The notes below the pieces were generated by a model. That model was given only the letters and a program-made list of their open reading frames with translations. It searched no databases and was not told the origin of the DNA. Both the position numbers and the translations under genes were made by a program. DNA of 64,000 nt, from the NCBI GenBank assembly GCA_963573305.1, contig OY754330.1, positions 20,618,596 through 20,682,595 on the forward strand, written 5' to 3'. Numbering within the stretch: position 1 is the first letter of the stretch; each line of letters starts with the position of its first letter. Source of the DNA: Pyrrhosoma nymphula. Lineage: Eukaryota > Arthropoda > Insecta > Odonata > Coenagrionidae. Below, piece by piece: positions 21,735-33,624 of the stretch.

Positions 21735-22697
21735 TGTAACGAATCCGTGCTCCCGAGACTCGCCCGGATGAGTCCCGAAGGCACAAACCGACATACATTT
21801 AAAAAATTGATAAAAATAAAGATTTTGGGGGGTTCCCCGACTCGTGTTCAGCTAGTCAAAAAGGAAAACGTAATTCAATCTAGGAGGAAGTGGACTCAGC
21901 ATCAGGCATGAGAACGAGTAAGCACAATTACTCAAGACTTTCATTTAAACAATATATTGTTCGATTAAATTACAACACAAAAAAACACTAATAAGTTGCC
22001 CTGGTGGGGGGGGGGGGCTTCTCTTCGGACGGACCATCTAGGACCACTGATCACTTGGAGGGGGGGGGGAGAATGGCAGTGGGTGAATCTGGCCGCCGCG
22101 GACCCTGGTCGCCTTTCCTGCGTCCCGCGGGTCCTCGTCAGATTCCCCGTTTCTCTCCTCCGTCCTGGTGATCAGATCACTTGGAGGTGGGGGGAGAATG
22201 GCAGTGGGTGAATCTGGCCGCCGCAGATCCTGGTCGCCTTTCCTGGATGCCGCGGGTCCTCCCAGACTCCCCGTTTCTCTCCTCCGCCCTGGTGATCTGC
22301 CCAGCTCCGCCTCCCGTCTTCTCGTGCACAGAGTCCCTGGCTTCGTCTCCCCTTGCGCAGTACAGTGACGGCGAGTAGTCTTAGGTCCTACTCCGTCACG
22401 CGCCAGTATCAAGATAGTCCTCCCGTTCTTCACCTCGGGCCTTTTTATACCCGGGTGAAGAGGGGAGGGGGGGGGGGTCACACAATTTGACGGTCGGCTG
22501 GGATGTAGCGGCGGCACTTAACTGGGGTCGCCGATACCTCCTTAGGTCCCACTCGACTCTGCGACTTTCGAACAACACCACTCCCATGAACTCACACATA
22601 CACGCACACATTGTGCCGTCGTCGAACTCATGCCTGATGTGGAGGCCAACAAAGGGAAATATACAAAAAAAAACTGCGATGGCCGCAGACCATCACA
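21735..22697 (-). repeat. 5' LTR (963 bp)
   Basis: Direct repeat of 18131-19087. A TATA box (TATAAAAA, reverse complement of 22442-22449) about 250 bp inside marks the likely promoter, transcribing leftwards into gag. Confidence 0.93.
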
Positions 22698-22713
22698 ATA
22701 TATATATATATAT

Positions 22714-24020
22714 AGTTAGTTCTACGAAGGATAATATGCCATATAAGAAAGGCCGTTGGGCCTGAAAGGCTGCAAAGTTAGCCAACCATGGTTTTGCAGA
22801 CGGAGAGCAATTCAAAAGGGTTTGTTTTACCTCAGATTTGTTTAATTTTAATGCCTATAAAAAGGCATTAGATTCGGTGCAGAAGTTTATTATTTTTTAA
22901 ATAACTCGCACTCATGATAGGTATGGACTTGAAGTTCTTAGAACCTGATAGTAAGAGCTTTAAGGTTGAAAGAAAAAGTTTTTTTAATTATTTCCGTATT
23001 CTCTTTGTTTTTCCTGAAAATTTGAGTTTTTGCTCCAAAATCATCAATTTTTGCAATATTTCAACAATAGAAATTATTGTTTACTTGGAAACCAGAGCAT
23101 AGGCTTTAAATAGGAAGTTACTCGCGACTCGCGCGACTAGTGGTGGTCTCCGTCGGTACTTTGGAGTATTCGGTGCTATTCGTTTCCCTGAATGTAGGAA
23201 TTCGTTACTTTTGAGTCGTTACTAGTTATTCGTTGCTCTTCTAATCGTTTCAATGACAAGCTTGGCATACAAACGTTGATATGGATATAGATATCCGTGC
23301 GAAGGCTAAATATAATAAAAGGAGGATAAATGTGGATATAAATATGGTTATTCTTGGGTGAATTGATGTTGAAGTTTTCTGGGAAGTTACAAAACGATGT
23401 TGATATGAAGTTTTCTCGGAAACCCCTAGAAAATTTCATCATCATTGTTCGCCGGGAAAACGCCAAATTATATCAATATTCTTTTAAAAAACAAGTAAAC
23501 ATTTAGTTAGGCCGGCGGATACTATACGTTGCTCCTAGTCGTGAAGCTAGGTAAGCGAATTGCTTTAATTTCCTCGAACAGGATATTCCTTTTTACAGAA
23601 ACAATTTATCTTCAACATTTAAAGTGGGAGTAAAGGATTGAACACTGCAGCTTCCACTTAGATATTTATTTAACACGACCATGATTTCGTAGCGGTGACT
23701 GATCCGCTCCGACCAATGAGTCTTCCGGTTCTCGAACACAAATCTTCTCTTGAAAATTTTCACGCTGATTTAATTCGCATCCATTTGCACCACAGATTCA
23801 GAATGAATACACTGCCGACGTTTGATATAACAAGAGAGCTGCGCAAGGGACAATGTTATATATAATGTTGATTGTACCGATTGTGCCTCAAGAAGATTTT
23901 CATCTGTATTCAGCTCACGGCAGTTTGAAACACAGATTTTAATGAAGAATACACCAAAAGGAAATCAAATCTGTAATCATAAAGAATACAAAACGAATGT
24001 AAGGGAATAAATGAAAAAAA
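22714..24020. other. Unassigned, with Penelope debris at 23620-23720
   Basis: The phrase GGGAGTAAAGGATTGAACAC (from 23628) recurs at about 30722. It is followed here by a decayed hammerhead-like tail (minus strand: CACCGCTACGAAAT near 23690-23700, then GGTCGTGTT). The remainder has no recognised content. Confidence 0.4.
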
Positions 24021-24174
24021 TTTTAACTTTGTGGTTCCACAATGATACTGTTATTGGCACGACCCAGGTTTCGACGTACTATAACGTCATCTTCAGGATA
24101 TTTATAATTATAGTAAGTACGTCGAAACCCGGGCCGTGCTAATAAAAGTATCATTGTGGAACCAAAAAGTTAAA
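24021..24174. ncRNA. Inverted pair of Penelope-type hammerhead-like motifs
   Basis: Arms 24021-24080 and 24115-24174 are inverted copies. The minus-strand half has the full core in order: CTGAAGA (24090-24096), stem II GACGT/ACGTC, GAAAC (24068-24072), a four-base loop, GTC (24061-24063). It fits a type I hammerhead with a very short stem III (AC/GT), as reported in Penelope-like elements. One extra U separates CTGANGA from stem II. The plus-strand half keeps GAAAC but has lost CTGANGA and has GCC in place of GTC. Confidence 0.6.
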
Positions 24175-24250
24175 GTTTTTTATTTATACAATGAATAAGT
24201 TCCACCAAGTAACGCCTGAAACTACCAATCTAAGGGAAGTCTAACATTTA

Positions 24251-25619
24251 GGGCCGAATTTATAGTCGTTACTCAGCAATCCCACAGCCCCTAGCTGGCC
24301 CCTTCGTCAAAAACGGTATTTATAGTCGGAGTTTCACCCCCAGCAGCCCCTTAGCCTCCCCTAATTCTGGCAGGAGATGCATGCTCCACCAGGGGCCCCC
24401 TTATCGAAAAAATAGCACAACATGTATAACTAAACTGACTCTAATGAACGTGCATAACCTTAAATTAATAATTTCGAAGATTTGGTGTTAATAAAACAAC
24501 GGTAAGATTTGCTCTTAATTGTTAAAATTTTGATGAGACGCCGGATTCATTCCAATGATGTTCATATGCACTCACAGCATATTTTTTCCCACACTTTCTT
24601 CTTCTTCTGGCAGGAAACTGCGTCCATTTTCTTATTTTCCACTATATCTTAATGCTTCTCCACCACGTCATACAAAATCTTCTTCTCCATACCGTTGAAT
24701 CTATTTGCACGTCGAGCGGCCATCTCAATAGTTTTTATGCGGCGTCTGGCTCTTTATTTATCCGTATCCATGTTGTTCACGAGCTCACCACCGAAACATT
24801 TGAGCTACGAATTCCATTTTCCGCCGTTTGTATTCCTTAGTTACCAGATCTAACTCCCAACCAAGGCCTGGAAGTGGGTGGAGCTAAAGTGAAGCCGTCA
24901 TCGCCGCCATCTTACCTCAGCAATTTGTGTATATCTGCACTGACGGCTACGGTCAAGAATTCATGAAAATCATTTTTAAAGTAGTTCAGTAAAACAAAGT
25001 TCCGTGTATACAATTCTACGTCACTAGGCTCTCCAACCATATAATTTTTATTTTAATACTGGAATGGCTAGGGGGTATTTTTTACATGGAATTTTATTCC
25101 ATCTTTAACCCAAGTTGTAGAAAAGGAAGAATGAAGACGACAAGAAAACTTTTCAAAGCAACTATTTATTTCACCACGAAATCAACAAAATTTCCGACAC
25201 CATCGTAAATTCGATAACAACATGTATAATGTCATCCTTAAGAATTTGCAATTAGTGGCAACTAAAGATTTTTGAAAATAGCCAATCTGTTGTATTTTGA
25301 TCTGTGCTCAGACTTACGGTTATTAATTGTCGATTCAGGCCCAATTCCTCCAAAAGAAAGGTCTACAATGAGATTCACAAATCAGTACTGCGCTTTGTTT
25401 ACGATTCGTTTAATTATGTAAGATGGCCGCGTGCGCAAGGGGTAGGCTTCAACGCATCCCTGCGGCCAGAGTGGACACTGCCAATCTAGTATATCTGTGC
25501 TCCCAACCATCCCTACCTAGCCGCTCCCTTAATTTTGACTATAGGACGCACAATTCAAGAGGCTTGCTGGGTAGGGGATGGATAAGGGGACTGCTGGGTA
25601 ACGACTATAAATACGGCCC
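24251..25619. mobile_element. TIR element family D, copy A (1.37 kb, contains a later insertion)
   Basis: Terminal repeats GGGCCGAATTTATAGTCGT and the reverse complement at the right, both next to TTTA (24247-24250 and 25620-25623). The body matches 52520-53193, for example ATGCATGCTCCACCAGGGG and GATTTGGTGTTAATAAAAC. Relative to that copy it has about 640 bp extra. Non-coding. Confidence 0.8.
24864..25499. mobile_element. Insertion inside copy A with a 10-bp duplication
   Basis: Copy B at 53080 runs straight through the junction. Here the word CTCCCAACCA occurs at 24854-24863 and again at 25500-25509, on both sides of extra DNA. A duplication of 8-10 bp suits a hAT-like insertion or retroposition. 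The ends share only weak inverted similarity (TGAAGCC followed by CCATCTTAC), so the class is open. Confidence 0.55.
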
Positions 25620-25623
25620 TTTA

Positions 25624-26395
25624 TCACATTGTGAGGTGATAGCAGGACGATAAAAACTATGAATTAAGACAAATTACTTCAAATCTCCGTAAATATGAAT
25701 GGCTCACTTGGATATTGCTTTTGCGCTAAATTCTGATTGCAGTTCCTTGACTTTACTCCGCGGACTATAGTCTATAGAATATAATGGTGTCCTCTCTGCC
25801 CTTTCCAATGGTGGATGTCTTTGATGCCCAAAATTTCCTGGCTTTCTCTCCAAGCTTTCAATACCAAAATATGTTTTCTATCTTTGTGAGAATCGATCGA
25901 AATAGATGGATGATTCGATGACGTATACTTTGAACTTTCCACTTATCTTTCCTCCTCTCTCTTTCTCTCTGAATCTCCCACCTGGATATACTACAGCGCA
26001 CAACGGTGGTAGTGCCGGAGGCATATCTACAATTTAAGGGACGGTCAATCAATTGGGTATTTTCCACGCACTTCAAACTATCGATATTCTGATTCAGTTA
26101 CTTGAACTTATTGCATTGGCTAAAAATTTTCTTATCAAATTGTATGAATTTCGGTTTTAAAAGCTAAAGAAAGTAGAAGGTTACGAATGCTCCCGAGCAC
26201 TCTCCGAAAACAACCGAATGGCCTGTGACGTCATTTTCGCTGTTTACATTTAGACCCAGGCGTTTCCTTATGCTTACGGTGGAAACAAATGCGGCGAAAT
26301 TAGTTTCTGACGTTTTCGCGTTTCTAGATATGCCTTTCACTGGCATCTAAGTAAGGGATATAGATGCTGTTTTGTGTCACAATGTACAAATACAT
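25624..26395. other. Unassigned sequence
   Basis: No recognised gene. The phrase GTGACGTCATTTTCGCTG (26225-26242) has an inverted relative at about 27244-27260 (CAGCGAAAATGACGTCA), perhaps ends of the same zinc-finger repeat. Confidence 0.35.
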
Positions 26396-26636
26396 CGGTT
26401 GAAACACCGAACAAGAAATTTATTCACGCAATCACGACATTGAATGATTGAAATTTCTTCCTTGGATTCCTCAATGTCCACCCGTAAAAATGTATGCTTT
26501 ACTCCGCACTTTGTGTTCTGGACATATTCTTGCAATGACTGTGCACAGTGGTCCATCTCTCTTTACTTGGACGTATCCTATAGCATTATAACCATAACTC
26601 TCACGAGAAGCTTTATAATATAACAACACTTAAATT
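26396..26636 (-). pseudogene. Fragment of an arthropod repeat gene with SWIM-type zinc finger
   Basis: The minus strand reads YGYNAIGYVQVKRDGPLCTV then ICPEHKVRSKAY and, after a one-base frameshift, VDIEESKEEISIIQCRDC. This is the region just before and at the start of the SWIM zinc finger of a multi-copy arthropod protein that also carries a THAP domain and a YqaJ-like nuclease. It breaks off before the second pair of zinc ligands. The family identification is from memory of its motif order; its role is not established. Confidence 0.6.
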
Positions 26637-27573
26637 AAACCTTGAATAGACATTTAGGAGATGAGAATCTATTTTTAGGCATTTAGATGTAGATTAGGCA
26701 TATACAGCAGATAAGCCACTTCTAGAAACCTCCTCTACAAACAATCACTAATTAGCAAATAAAAGATTAACGTTTTAGGTGTGTCGAGTATTGGCAGCAC
26801 AAACATTTGGCAAGTACTGTGTTATGTTGATATGTTATTAAGATAATGTTTGTTTACTGTTGCATGGACTGATATGGACTTCGATAAAGAAAGAAGTATC
26901 ATAATGATTATAAGTGTATTGGAAAAACAGTTAATAAAGTTCATACACCAAAAACATAATTATATGTATCAAAAATGATATAAAACAGTAATGACGATTT
27001 TAAAAGCAAACTTTAGGCTTACATTTTTTTGGACTTAAGCTCAACGAATTTCCGCAGCATTAAATCTCTCGTCCTTCTTCATTAAAACGCCTACCATAAA
27101 CATATCCACTTTGGGTAAATTATCTTATGTGGTTTTAATAAAACCATTGCACGCCATAGTCTTTGTTTTCAATGAAAACTCTTTAAATATACGGTAGATC
27201 TTCTACAGTTACTCACTTTCTCCCTCACATCCGTCTATCGCTCAGCGAAAATGACGTCAAGCCAATCAGATTTCGTTTCGCAGCGGCGTAAAAAAATTTG
27301 AAATTTCGACTATTTTAATCTTAAATATCTCAATTAATATTGAATCAATGTTAAAACTACTTTCACTCCGCAAGCTTGTTCGAGTGTAAGTAACATATAA
27401 AGATCCGTAAACTTAAATTTAAAATTTTGGAAAATACCCAATGGACGATTACCCAGTTGAAGGTCGATAGTAGCGCCGTCGGGAGTAGCTGTAACTATCG
27501 GGAGAAACAAATCGTGTTTTTGTATGTTTACAATTGGGAAAAGTCATCTCGCTGATTTGTTAGTTGCGTTAAA
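26637..27573. other. Unassigned AT-rich sequence
   Basis: No recognised content. The 5' flank of the THAP fragment (27240-27573) contains GACGTCA and CCAAT-like words and may be its old promoter. Confidence 0.35.
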
Positions 27574-27670
27574 ATGGTGAAAAGGTGTGCTTATGGGTTG
27601 TGGAAAAGCGACACGAGATATAGGAATAAGCCCTATATGGAGGGAGTGGAGTTTATTTTTGGAGTTAAAT
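27574..27670 (+). pseudogene. THAP zinc-finger N-terminal fragment
   Basis: Starts ATG with MVKRCAYGLWKSDTRYRN and KPYMEGVEFIF, the first third of a THAP domain (a C2CH DNA-binding finger). The second zinc-ligand Cys is replaced by Trp (GLWKSD), and the frame ends in a stop shortly after EFIF, so it cannot fold as a normal finger. It probably belongs to the same repeat family as the SWIM fragment 1 kb to the left, but in the opposite orientation. Confidence 0.65.
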
Positions 27671-28224
27671 TTTGAGCCACCTTCACTGGTTTTGAACGAT
27701 TAAAAGATTAGTTCAAAGGCTCCAGGTTTAACTGAAACCAAATTTAATCAAAAGAGAAATTCACTATTATTTAACTTGATTCCGTCAAGACTTCAATGGT
27801 TGGATATGATTTGTTTGTCCCGATAGTACCAACTTCTTCCGCGCGCAAGCGTTGCGTGACGTCATTTGTAAAATCGTCCATTGCCGCCCTTCCTTCGGGA
27901 AATAAATATTCGCACGCCATTCAAAACTTAGGTTTAAGAAAACAATATTACGTCGATGTGCATGAGTTAAAATGCAAAATTAAAAAGGTATTTTCTCGCT
28001 TGTCTAACAGCAAAATCATTTATGATACTATTGAAATCTATATTGTGTGTTGGTTGTTGTTCTATTATAGTTAAATGTAGAAAGATTCCTTGATCGTAAA
28101 TCACTTATTCTGGATCATAGATAACGTTTAAACAGTTTTATTAAAGAAAAAATATCCTTTCGCAACAGGCGACACTGATCGCAAATATTTAAAAATACTC
28201 TTGAAATTTTAATATTGTCGAGAA
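27671..28224. other. Unassigned; 92-codon open frame at 27796-28074
   Basis: The open frame is basic at its C-terminus (ELKCKIKKVFSR) but has no recognisable domain. Confidence 0.3.
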
Positions 28225-30125
28225 TGGAGATTTCCAGCCAATATTTTTGTCATCATCAGCTTGGTCATCAATCCGAAGATCGGTTTGCTGCTCCTCTCCA
28301 CTCCACCGTTCCAACCTCCCTCCTACATATAATTATTTACCTCGATGTCCTTCATAAATTGCCAGGTTTATTCCATTCTTGGTCTTCCTCAATATTTTTT
28401 CCATTCAATTCTCCTTTCATCATTGTTTTCATTATAGGCTATTGTGCTGCAAAACGTGTCCAATAAGTTTGTATATATTCTCATAGTCTCCATCGTACTA
28501 TTCGAAGGACTTCTCCGTTAGTGATTCTCTCCGTCAATTTGATATTCAAGCGTTCTTCGATAGCACCGCATTTCCAATGTTTCCAATTTCTTTCGCTCTA
28601 CAGTTTTTTGTCCATGGGCTTCATTTCCATATTAGACTACACTCCAAATATTTGTATTTGTATTGATTAAGTGCTTTCTTACTTCCAGGTTTGTGTTACT
28701 AGCCGTTACCAGACCACTCTTCTGGTCTCGCCTTCTTTGCTTGAAATATTCTGCTCACAATATCTTTCTTGCTTCTTCTATCGCTGACGATCCTTCTGCC
28801 CAGAGAGCGAAATTCTTCCACTTGCGTAAGTTTATTGCCGCCGAAATTTGACGGTTGATTTTATCTGGTGATCGGTGAGTTGGACGGTGATCGGTGATTT
28901 GTTCCCCAAATTAAAATCTTTGTTTTCTTAACATTGATCTTCAGGCTGAATTTCTTCACAGTTTTGCCTTTGTGGACAGCACAGTTCAGCATTATCGTCA
29001 GACCTTCCTTCTCCTCTGCGAGGATAGCTATGTCATCAGGAAAGCGTGACATTCTGTTTTTTTCCCTATGCAATTGTATTCCAGTTTTTAGTTTTTTCTT
29101 CATTTCATTTAGGGCTTTTTAAATTGATTGAGCCAATTGATTATATAGAAGATCAAAGCACATTCTTGTCATATTATTTTCCTCACTTCTAATTTCTCCG
29201 CATCACCGAAATATTTAATCACTGAGAGAGCTCATTTTCAGATATAGTCTGCATACTACTCTTCTATCACTAAATCACTCATTAGATGGTGCTCTTCAGA
29301 GCAGTCAGCATTCTACCTACTCCAATCCATATCGTCGAATGCTTTCTCTAGGACAATGAAGCTAATATTTGTGGGTTGGTCCTTCCGAAACCTCTTATGT
29401 AAGATAATTAAGTACTTACTTAAGGTGGTTCCGCCGTAAAATGACTTAAATGTCATTTTATTAATATTCTGTCTACTTGTAGAAAAACCTGTCCTCTATC
29501 TGATATGAACAACAAAATAACACCTTTCCACGCTGTTTTATTCCATAATTGAACTTGAAATTACATGGTGTTCCATGGGGGAATGAGAGAAACACGGGGA
29601 AAAATAGTATTTTTTCCATAAAATATAAATGCCATTTTTGCGGAAAACTATTTATAAGAAGGAAATAATCCAGAGAAATTGAATAAAAAAGTAATACAGG
29701 CATCTTACCACCTTATATTTTTAGTTATTAGGGAATTACTGCCGTAATTGAAGTCATAATGCGGTAATTCGTAGGAAATGGCGCTGCAGTCGGCTCCTAT
29801 GGCTGGAAAAAAGTGCTCATTTAAAATACATTCGTGGAATAATCTGCATATTCCGTACCTTACTTTATGGTTTCTATAGGTAACGCATTGCAACAGTGAA
29901 ATCAGGATTTTTTGGACAAAATATAAAAAATGTGGAATTTAGTATTTGTTTTGACTTACACAGTCGCGGCGGAACCTCTTTAAGTCTCAAAGGCAAAGTA
30001 GCATCCCTCGTTCCCCTACTTCTCCTGAAACCGAACTGGTCTTCATCCAGAAATTCTTCCATCTTCAGTTCCATCCTACTGTATATCATTCTGGTCAGAG
30101 TTTTCGATACATGTATTTCCATATA
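28225..30125 (-). pseudogene. RTE-like LINE, RT to 3' end, interrupted by a MITE
   Basis: Minus strand, N- to C-terminal from high coordinate: RT motif DEDQFGFRRSRGTRDA (near 30050), then across a MITE insertion a palm trace LEKAFDDMDWS (about 29330), the catalytic region RFPDDIAILAEEKEGL (29040; Ala of FADD changed to Pro), NVKKTKILIWG, then a C-terminal trace EEFRSLGRRIVSDRRS and a final segment to about 28225. Many stops and frameshifts. The motif wording matches the insect LINE family whose endonuclease is often annotated as craniofacial development protein 2-like, the same clade as 60742-62660. Reverse transcriptase would copy its RNA at a nicked target; this copy is dead. Confidence 0.82.
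29424..29979. mobile_element. TTAA-flanked MITE inside the LINE
   Basis: TTAA (29420-29423) then GGTGGTTCCGCCG; at the right CGGCGGAACCTCT then TTAA (29980-29983). It interrupts the RT coding trace between GTRDATLPLRL and LEKAFDD, so it is younger than the LINE. The first bases resemble the 9443 family (GGTGGTT), but the interior differs. Non-coding. Confidence 0.8.
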
Positions 30126-31089
30126 TCATCTATTTCGATACATATATTGTTTTTCTTAAGAAAGTAAGTCTTTACATCTATTCGCTCTTTTCTTCTATGA
30201 CATATGAATATTATTTTTGAAGCCCATTGACATTTGTCCTCGACGCCTTGGGGAATATATATACTTGCACCACAATTGTGTCTCTAGGTTTTGTTTCTTA
30301 TCTAATCATAATTATCCTATGATTGTATTGAAAATAGATTTTCATTCACATACCGCCACACTTTCAACGTTTTATTCCAACATCTGCAATTCCATTCGCG
30401 TAGATCCAGAGAGATATAAGAATTCGGTAGCTGCCTTAGTGGTCCCCTTCTTCGGGACATTTATTTTTGCTGGTACCTAATTCATCAAGACCCACTCCCA
30501 GTATCCATGCCCATTCCTCTCATCTCCATTTTCAGGTTTTGAAGTCAAAATTTTAAGTTTTCTGGTTTGAAGGTTGCAAATTTTTGGAAATCTTCGACGT
30601 ATTTATTATTTTCGTATACGCCTGAGAAATAATAATTTGGTAGGATACTTAAGTCAAAAACAAGTTAAGATAAATTTTACGACACAGCTTCAGGCAATAC
30701 TTTGTGGAAGTCAATCATACTGGGAGTAAAGGATTGAACACTGCAGCTTCGATATTACACCAGGTACGTTTTGACGTAGGTACGACTTGTCCATCGTCAT
30801 CAAGTCTACAAGTCGTTCGTCGAAAATTTGGCAGATATGATGCCTATTACCTGGTGTAATGCCCGTGAAGGCTTTATATATCTTTAAAGGGCTTCGCATG
30901 GAGGGAAATTATTGGAAATGGGCTTAATTGCCAAGTTAATAAGTACCGGAGCTCAGAGGCACCTTGGGGTGAGGGGTGGGGTAATGGAATACCCCCAGCT
31001 TGATTGAATAAGTTGAGAAATGGTTCCGAAGCTCAGCTCCGGGAATGCAAGGAGTACTGGAGCTCGGCGGAAATTAAGCCCTCTTTGAG
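30126..31089. other. Unassigned, with Penelope terminal debris at 30720-30880
   Basis: At 30750-30830 the minus strand carries a decayed hammerhead-like motif (TTGATGA, stem, AAAAC), between inverted copies of TTACACCAGGTA (30755 and 30850). The phrase GGATTGAACACTGCAGCTTC is shared with 23637. Other sequence unassigned. Confidence 0.45.
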
Positions 31090-31093
31090 TTAA

Positions 31094-33620
31094 TGTGGTT
31101 TGAGTGAGATAGTAGTTCCCTAGTCATAATGGAGACCATATTCGAATTTTAAGTTTTAATGTCAGCGCCTGTAAGAAGTATGAAATAAATATTGTAATAT
31201 TAATGGCGCAAATATATAATTATATATGACCAAAATTCTCAGTAATTAAATAAAAAAAGCTACATAAGTCTCTAACTTGACTAATTTTTTCCCACCGTAC
31301 GGCTAAAAACCCTTCAAAACAGCAGGTTCTTTTTGCGATTATTTAAAAATTACTGTAATTAGTAATTGATTAATTTTTATAAATAGATGAAAAAACATGC
31401 GAACTACACACCGTTAGTTTTTTTGACGAAATCTAGGTGCTAGAAGTACCTAATTTGGTTAATATTCTCTCACTGGAGCGTACAGCCATATTCTATCCCA
31501 TGTAAAACAGCTTATACAGGGTGTTTCAGGAGGAAAGCGCAATACTTCTGGAGGAGTTTGGGGACGTGATTTTAAGCATTTTTTGTCATATGAACATGGG
31601 GTCGCAACTCCTTAGTTACCGAGCTATGGCAACGCAAACATTTTGTCAAGCATTCGCTGCACTTACCATGAAAACCCCCAAAAGCAGTGGCATCCAGCAA
31701 TACTTACAAAGAAAAACTGGTCTTAATTATAATTAAGTTTGTATCTTTCTTTTTCTGCCAAAATTTACGCATATTGCTTACATTTTCTAAAATGGTAACT
31801 GAAATTATGAAAATTTTTCTTCTTCAAAAAATTATTTTTTTGGAATAACTTTTTTATTTTGAGATATACGAAAAGTTTAATAGAGGCATAAAAATTGGAA
31901 AATTTAATTTAATTTCCATAAATGGTAAAATTATTTTCATATCTTAATTTTTATGAAGATATGGCATCTTTTTTTCGACGGCTCTCTTTCATGCATGGAA
32001 CTGGTATTGATTTACCGATAAAGACAATTACCTTCACCAATCTAAGCTCGAGTACTTATTTTTAAACGTTGTGAAAATAATAAACAACCAATGAAACCCA
32101 AATTTAGGTGTTTTTGTGAACCAAATGAAGTAAACAATCAAGTGGCAACAAATATCTCAAGTGGAGATTATCTCCATGGATTAATTGTCGATCACTGGCG
32201 CTGAGATTAATTGTTTAAGAAGTATCTACTAAAGGATATCTAAAGAAGGATACTAAATCAATTGCATCATCATTTATTCTTGGATATGTTGTCAATGTAA
32301 TGAGAGTGAAAATGGGGGCAAGTTTGAACAGGTTCATGGTATTTCGGTACGTTTCGGTGAGACCTTCACAATGACTCATGATTGACTCTACTTTGCATAC
32401 TGAACGCACTAATCCCATTAAAGAAAACCGCAATGAACCTAGATGAGCAACGCAAGGGGCAGACTATCAAATAAAAAATTACATCTATGTTATTGGAGTA
32501 ACTTTGTTGTGACCTTATTACAAATGTACAACAGGTGACTCTCTAACATTTTTCCTTCTTTTCTAAACCCTTGTTCCCCAACCAAATGTAAGGCATATGA
32601 TACTAATTTACATTTATTAATTCTTAAAAATATCTAATTGATTCTGCTGTGATGCTTATTGTCTTAATCTCATACCACTTCGATAGTTTACCTATGAATA
32701 AGACATGCAAATAATTAAATATCTTTATAAGATCTTATAAGTTGAAAAAGCTTCTTAAACAATGAATCTCAGCGCCAGTGATCGACAATTAATCCATGGA
32801 GATAATCTCCACTTGAGATATTTGTTGCCGCTTGATTGTTTACTTCATTTGGTTCACAAAAACACCTAAATTTGGGTTTCATTCGTTGGTTATTCTTTTC
32901 ACAACGTTTAAAAATAAGTACTCAAGCTTAGATTGGTGAAGGTAATTGTCTTTATCGGTAAATCAATATCAGTTCCATGCATGGAAGAGAGTCGTCGAAA
33001 AATGTGCTCATGTAACGGTACCGTTTAAAATGCCATATCTTCGCTTAAAATTAAGATATGAAAATAATATTACCAGTTATGGAAATTAAATTAAATTTTC
33101 CAATTTTTATGACTCTATTAACCTTTTCGTATATCTCAAAATAAAAAAGTTATTCTAAAAAATATTTTTTGAAGAAGAAAAATACTGACAGTTTCAGTTA
33201 CCACTTCAGAATATGTGAGCAATATGCGTAAATTTTGGAAGAAAAAGAAAGATACAAAATTTAAGTACAATTTAGACCAGTTATTCTTTGCAAGTATTGC
33301 TGGATGCCACTGCTTTTGTGGGTTTTCATGGTAAGTGCAGCGAATGCTTGTGACAAAATGTTTGCGTTGCCATAGCTCAGAAACTAAGGAGTTGCGACCC
33401 CGTGTTCATAGGAGAAAAAATGCTTAAAATCACGTCCCCAACCTACTCCAGAAGTATTGCGCTTTCCTCCTGAAACACCCTGTATTTTTAGGAAAATCGC
33501 TCGAAAAGTAGTTCGGCAAGGGGTTGTATTTTGATATCATTGGAAAGCTGAGAGTTGTTTCTTTAAAATGAGGCCAAATTCATCAAATTCTAAGTGAAGT
33601 GATTTTTCGCTCAAACTACC
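31094..33620. mobile_element. TTAA-flanked MITE, copy 3, split by a foldback element
   Basis: TTAA (31090-31093) and TTAA (33621-33624) flank the two halves of a copy of the 9443 family: left half 31094-31514 and right half 33485-33620. The host copy is the older insertion. Confidence 0.85.
31517..33482. mobile_element. Foldback element with about 0.7 kb inverted arms, TA target
   Basis: Ends CAGGGTGTTTCAGGAGGAAAG and mirror, flanked by TA (31515-31516 and 33483-33484). Copy 2 of the host MITE has a single TA at the matching place, which fixes the insertion. Left arm 31517-32222, right arm 32751-33482; the arms differ by scattered changes and a roughly 26-bp indel, so they are older than those of the 2935 element. 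The 528-bp spacer (32223-32750) shows no coding signal. TA duplication is typical of Tc1/mariner-like movement. Confidence 0.82.
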
Positions 33621-33624
33621 TTAA

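Larger units (their letters stand above)
18131..22697 (-). mobile_element. Ty3/gypsy-like LTR retrotransposon, internally deleted, recent
   Basis: Two nearly identical LTRs (18131-19087 and 21735-22697), both TG...CA, enclose a minus-strand internal region. Next to the upstream LTR is a primer site for tRNA-Lys, and next to the downstream LTR a short polypurine tract. Coding content is gag plus protease and then the C-terminal end of integrase; the RT, RNase H and integrase core are missing, so the copy cannot move alone. The LTRs differ mainly in homopolymer G-run length and a few bases, which indicates a young insertion. It landed in a TA microsatellite. Confidence 0.93.
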
